Shown here: positions 62,048-64,000 of the stretch, piece by piece
Position numbering within the stretch: the first letter of the stretch is position 1
Layout of the letters: every line of letters starts with the position of its first letter
From: Halomonas litopenaei
Lineage (GTDB): Bacteria; Pseudomonadota; Gammaproteobacteria; Pseudomonadales; Halomonadaceae
DNA: 64,000 bases
Assembly: GCF_017303055.1 (NCBI RefSeq)
Contig: NZ_JAEKJT010000001.1
Coordinates: 558,001-622,000, forward strand
Direction of reading: 5' to 3'
The notes under the pieces: model-generated
What the model saw: the letters and a program-made list of their open reading frames with translations, nothing else
Told to the model about the DNA's origin: nothing
Databases searched by the model: none
Made by a program: the position numbers and the translations under genes

Positions 62048-63043
62048 TCACTCATACCTTTCCTGCCAGCGTTTGATGGCGATTCGGTCCTTCAACAGTT
62101 CCAGCATATCGACCAGTACCTGCTCGGTGATCTGTTCGGTTTCCGGGTCGGTGCGCAGCCAGGCGTCCAGGCCGCTTTCGGCCATATGTTCGACGAGGGT
62201 CGAGAACTGCGGGGAGCGCAGGCCGGCGAGGGCTTCGTCGACGATATGGCAGGCGAGGTCGGACAGGGAGGTTTCCAGGCCCTGGGTCAGCTGGCTACCC
62301 ATGGGCAGGCGTTTTAGGCGCTGCAGTTCTGGGGTCTCTGCCAGGGTGCGGGCCACCAGTCCGCGCACGTAGGCCAGGGTTTCGAAGCGGTTACGGTAGG
62401 CGATATCGCCCACCATGTTCTCCAGGCGCTGGCTGATTTCCTGTACCAGCGCCTCCTTGCGCGGCGTGATGATCTTGTCGATGGCGGGTGAGGCCAGGCC
62501 CTCGCCGCTGGTCAGCTCGCGCTGGACATTGTCGAGCAGGCGAATGGCGATACGGTCGGTCAGTTCTTCCATCAGGATGTCGACGTACTTGGCGACAACG
62601 CTGTAGACATACCAGCGGCGCACATCGATCAGGCCGAGACGCTGCAGCCGGTGCAGCAGCGAGATGACCCGCAGCACACGCAGCAGGCGAAAGCCCCCCA
62701 GCGGAATACAGCCAAGCACGTCATACCAGTGCACAAAGGGGTAAAAGAACCAGCGATGGTAGCGACGCTCGGCGATGGCGACTGCCCAGCCCAGCAGCAC
62801 ATCCAAGAGGAAGACCGTGACGAAGGCCAGGTCGATCGTAAAGAAATTGGCGTGGATGTAGCGGTCGTAGGCGGCATGCAGGCTGGGGGCGATACCCTCG
62901 AAGGCGGCATTCAAGGGCGGGAGCAGGTAGAGGCTGTCGAACAGCAGCAGTCCCAGGTTGATCACCACCAGGACGATGATCGCCAGGTCCCACGCCAGGT
63001 GTGCGCGCTCCAGGATGAGTGAGCGGGTTCGCTGTGTCGACAT
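62048..63043 (-). CDS. Voltage-sensor-like membrane protein (ion channel superfamily)
   Basis: 331 residues. Membrane segments at about residues 18-38 and 68-92, a third near 105-118 and an S4-like helix GGFRLLRVLRVISLLHRLQRL (117-137) with regularly spaced arginines. The C-terminal 190 residues are hydrophilic and helical. No obvious pore loop (TxGYG) was found, so it may be a voltage-sensor-only or regulatory protein rather than a channel. Not operonic with recD by strand alone (both minus, 53 bases apart), so co-transcription is possible. Confidence 0.7.
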   Translation of the reverse strand: MSTQRTRSLILERAHLAWDLAIIVLVVINLGLLLFDSLYLLPPLNAAFEGIAPSLHAAYDRYIHANFFTIDLAFVTVFLLDVLLGWAVAIAERRYHRWFFYPFVHWYDVLGCIPLGGFRLLRVLRVISLLHRLQRLGLIDVRRWYVYSVVAKYVDILMEELTDRIAIRLLDNVQRELTSGEGLASPAIDKIITPRKEALVQEISQRLENMVGDIAYRNRFETLAYVRGLVARTLAETPELQRLKRLPMGSQLTQGLETSLSDLACHIVDEALAGLRSPQFSTLVEHMAESGLDAWLRTDPETEQITEQVLVDMLELLKDRIAIKRWQERYE

Positions 63044-63096
63044 GGGCTCTCCGGCTGCGGACGGTTTAGGCGGTGTCTGTTTGGTTACCTGCTGGT

Positions 63097-64000
63097 CTAC
63101 TGAAACAGCCGGCTCTGGCGCTGAATCCGGCGTTCGATGGCGCGGGCCAGCACCTGGTCGTTGGCGCTGGCCAGGGTAAAGGTCTTCTTGGCTCGCGTGA
63201 CGGCGGTATAGACCAGCTCTCGTGTCAGGATAGGTGAGAGGGTGTCGGGCATCACCAGCGCGGTATGCACGAACTCGGAGCCCTGGGACTTGTGCACCGT
63301 CATGGCGAAGACCGTTTCGACCCGCTGCAGACGACTGGGCAGCACCCAGCGAATGCCGCCCTGGCCGTCACCCGCAGGAAACGCCACGCGCAAGATGGTG
63401 CCGGCTTCGGGGTTGCCGAACTCCGCCGGTACCTGCAGGGCGATGCCGATATCCCCGTTCATCAGCTTCAAGGCGTAGTCGTTGCCGGTGACCAGCACCG
63501 GGCGGCCTTCGTACCAATGGGTATACAGGTCGGGCTTGTCGATCAGGCCGTGGCGCGCCAGCGCCTGCTCGATGCGCTGGTTCAGTGTCTCGACCCCGTG
63601 GTGTCCGCTGCGCAGTGGTGTCAGCAGCTGGAACTGGGCGTGGGCCTTTAGAATCTCTGCTGCCCACTGGTCCCACTCGCTGCGGTCGGCCGCTGTCGCT
63701 GGGCGTTCGCGGCCACCGCTGGCGGCGTCGGGTCCTGCGTCGCTGCGCGCTTCACGGGGGCGAATGGCGTCAAGGTAGTAGCGGTAGCCCCAGGCGTTGT
63801 CGTGGCCACGGCCGTCGAGCACCAGCGTCATCAAGGCCCGTTCATCGTTACGGCGCAGACTCAGGCGCTGGGCCTCAGTAAAGGAGGGGGCATCCAGTAC
63901 CGCCATGGCCCGTCGACTGTCTCCCGCATTGATGGAGCGAGCCAGCTGGCCGATGCCGCTCTGGTCATCGAAGCGGAACGAGTGACGCAACATGGCGATG
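63097..64000 (-). CDS. recD: Exodeoxyribonuclease V alpha subunit RecD, C-terminal part
   Basis: The C-terminal 300 residues of RecD; the gene continues beyond the window edge, so its start is not visible. LRHSFRFDDQSGIGQLARSIN, FQLLTPLRSGHHGVETLNQRIE, MTVHKSQGSEF (helicase motif V) and LVYTAVTRAKK (motif VI) identify it. RecD is the 5'-3' helicase of RecBCD, which processes DNA ends for recombination. The stop at 63097 is 53 bases upstream of the next minus-strand gene. Confidence 0.95.
   Translation of the reverse strand, partial: IAMLRHSFRFDDQSGIGQLARSINAGDSRRAMAVLDAPSFTEAQRLSLRRNDERALMTLVLDGRGHDNAWGYRYYLDAIRPREARSDAGPDAASGGRERPATAADRSEWDQWAAEILKAHAQFQLLTPLRSGHHGVETLNQRIEQALARHGLIDKPDLYTHWYEGRPVLVTGNDYALKLMNGDIGIALQVPAEFGNPEAGTILRVAFPAGDGQGGIRWVLPSRLQRVETVFAMTVHKSQGSEFVHTALVMPDTLSPILTRELVYTAVTRAKKTFTLASANDQVLARAIERRIQRQSRLFQ

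Overview
The window is GC-rich, densely coded bacterial DNA typical of a gammaproteobacterium. Gene content (cioAB-cydDC, xdhABC-guaD, hut genes, tripartite ATP-independent (TRAP) uptake systems, opgD, umuDC with a LexA box of the E. coli type) suggests a halophilic or marine relative of Halomonas or Cobetia. That genus guess is inference; no rRNA or tRNA gene was seen.

Layout. 1-8300: partial pqiA-like gene, a CaCA antiporter, then cioA-cioB-cydD-[parD-parE-like toxin-antitoxin pair]-cydC, a cytochrome bd-type oxidase locus whose cydDC pair is split by the TA module. 8300-12100: adenine deaminase, a di-haem peroxidase and trhO. 12280-21400: purine catabolism (guaD, xdhC, xdhB, xdhA on the minus strand, a RutR-like TetR regulator, an AzgA-type permease); two boxes resembling the RutR consensus tie these together. 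21577-26760: hrpB, a DUF6482-like protein, glutaminase and a YchJ-family protein. 26780-33255: histidine utilisation (hutU, hutG, hutI, a divergent YjiH-type membrane protein, hutC), without hutH. 33376-42553: a DUF938 methyltransferase, an epimerase plus TRAP transporter with a LacI-type regulator and twin operator, a small lipoprotein, and a second TRAP transporter. 42743-52720: opgD, an HlyD/DUF2955 efflux pair, a periplasmic beta-propeller protein, a LysR regulator with a divergent oxidoreductase, and an SOS-controlled umuDC operon.

52820-62040 is very different: AT-rich, sparsely coded, with two IS30-family remnants, two IS3-family remnants and several genes broken by single stops or small frameshifts. 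Rejoining frames gives an Rx4H (HEPN-like) protein, a PD-(D/E)XK-like nuclease with one internal TAA, and a zinc-ribbon/coiled-coil/HNH/WYL-like protein with one poly-A frameshift and one internal TAA. Two intact unknown genes remain (a membrane-anchored protein and a C-terminal zinc-ribbon protein). It looks like a decaying defence-type island. The window ends in core DNA again: a voltage-sensor-like membrane protein and the C-terminal part of recD.

How the genes connect: adenine deaminase, AzgA, guaD and xdhABC would import purines and take them to urate; hutUIG plus glutaminase feed glutamate; the TRAP systems import organic or sugar acids under local repressors. Short direct tandem repeats of 10-16 bp recur in the intergenic spacers of the core part.
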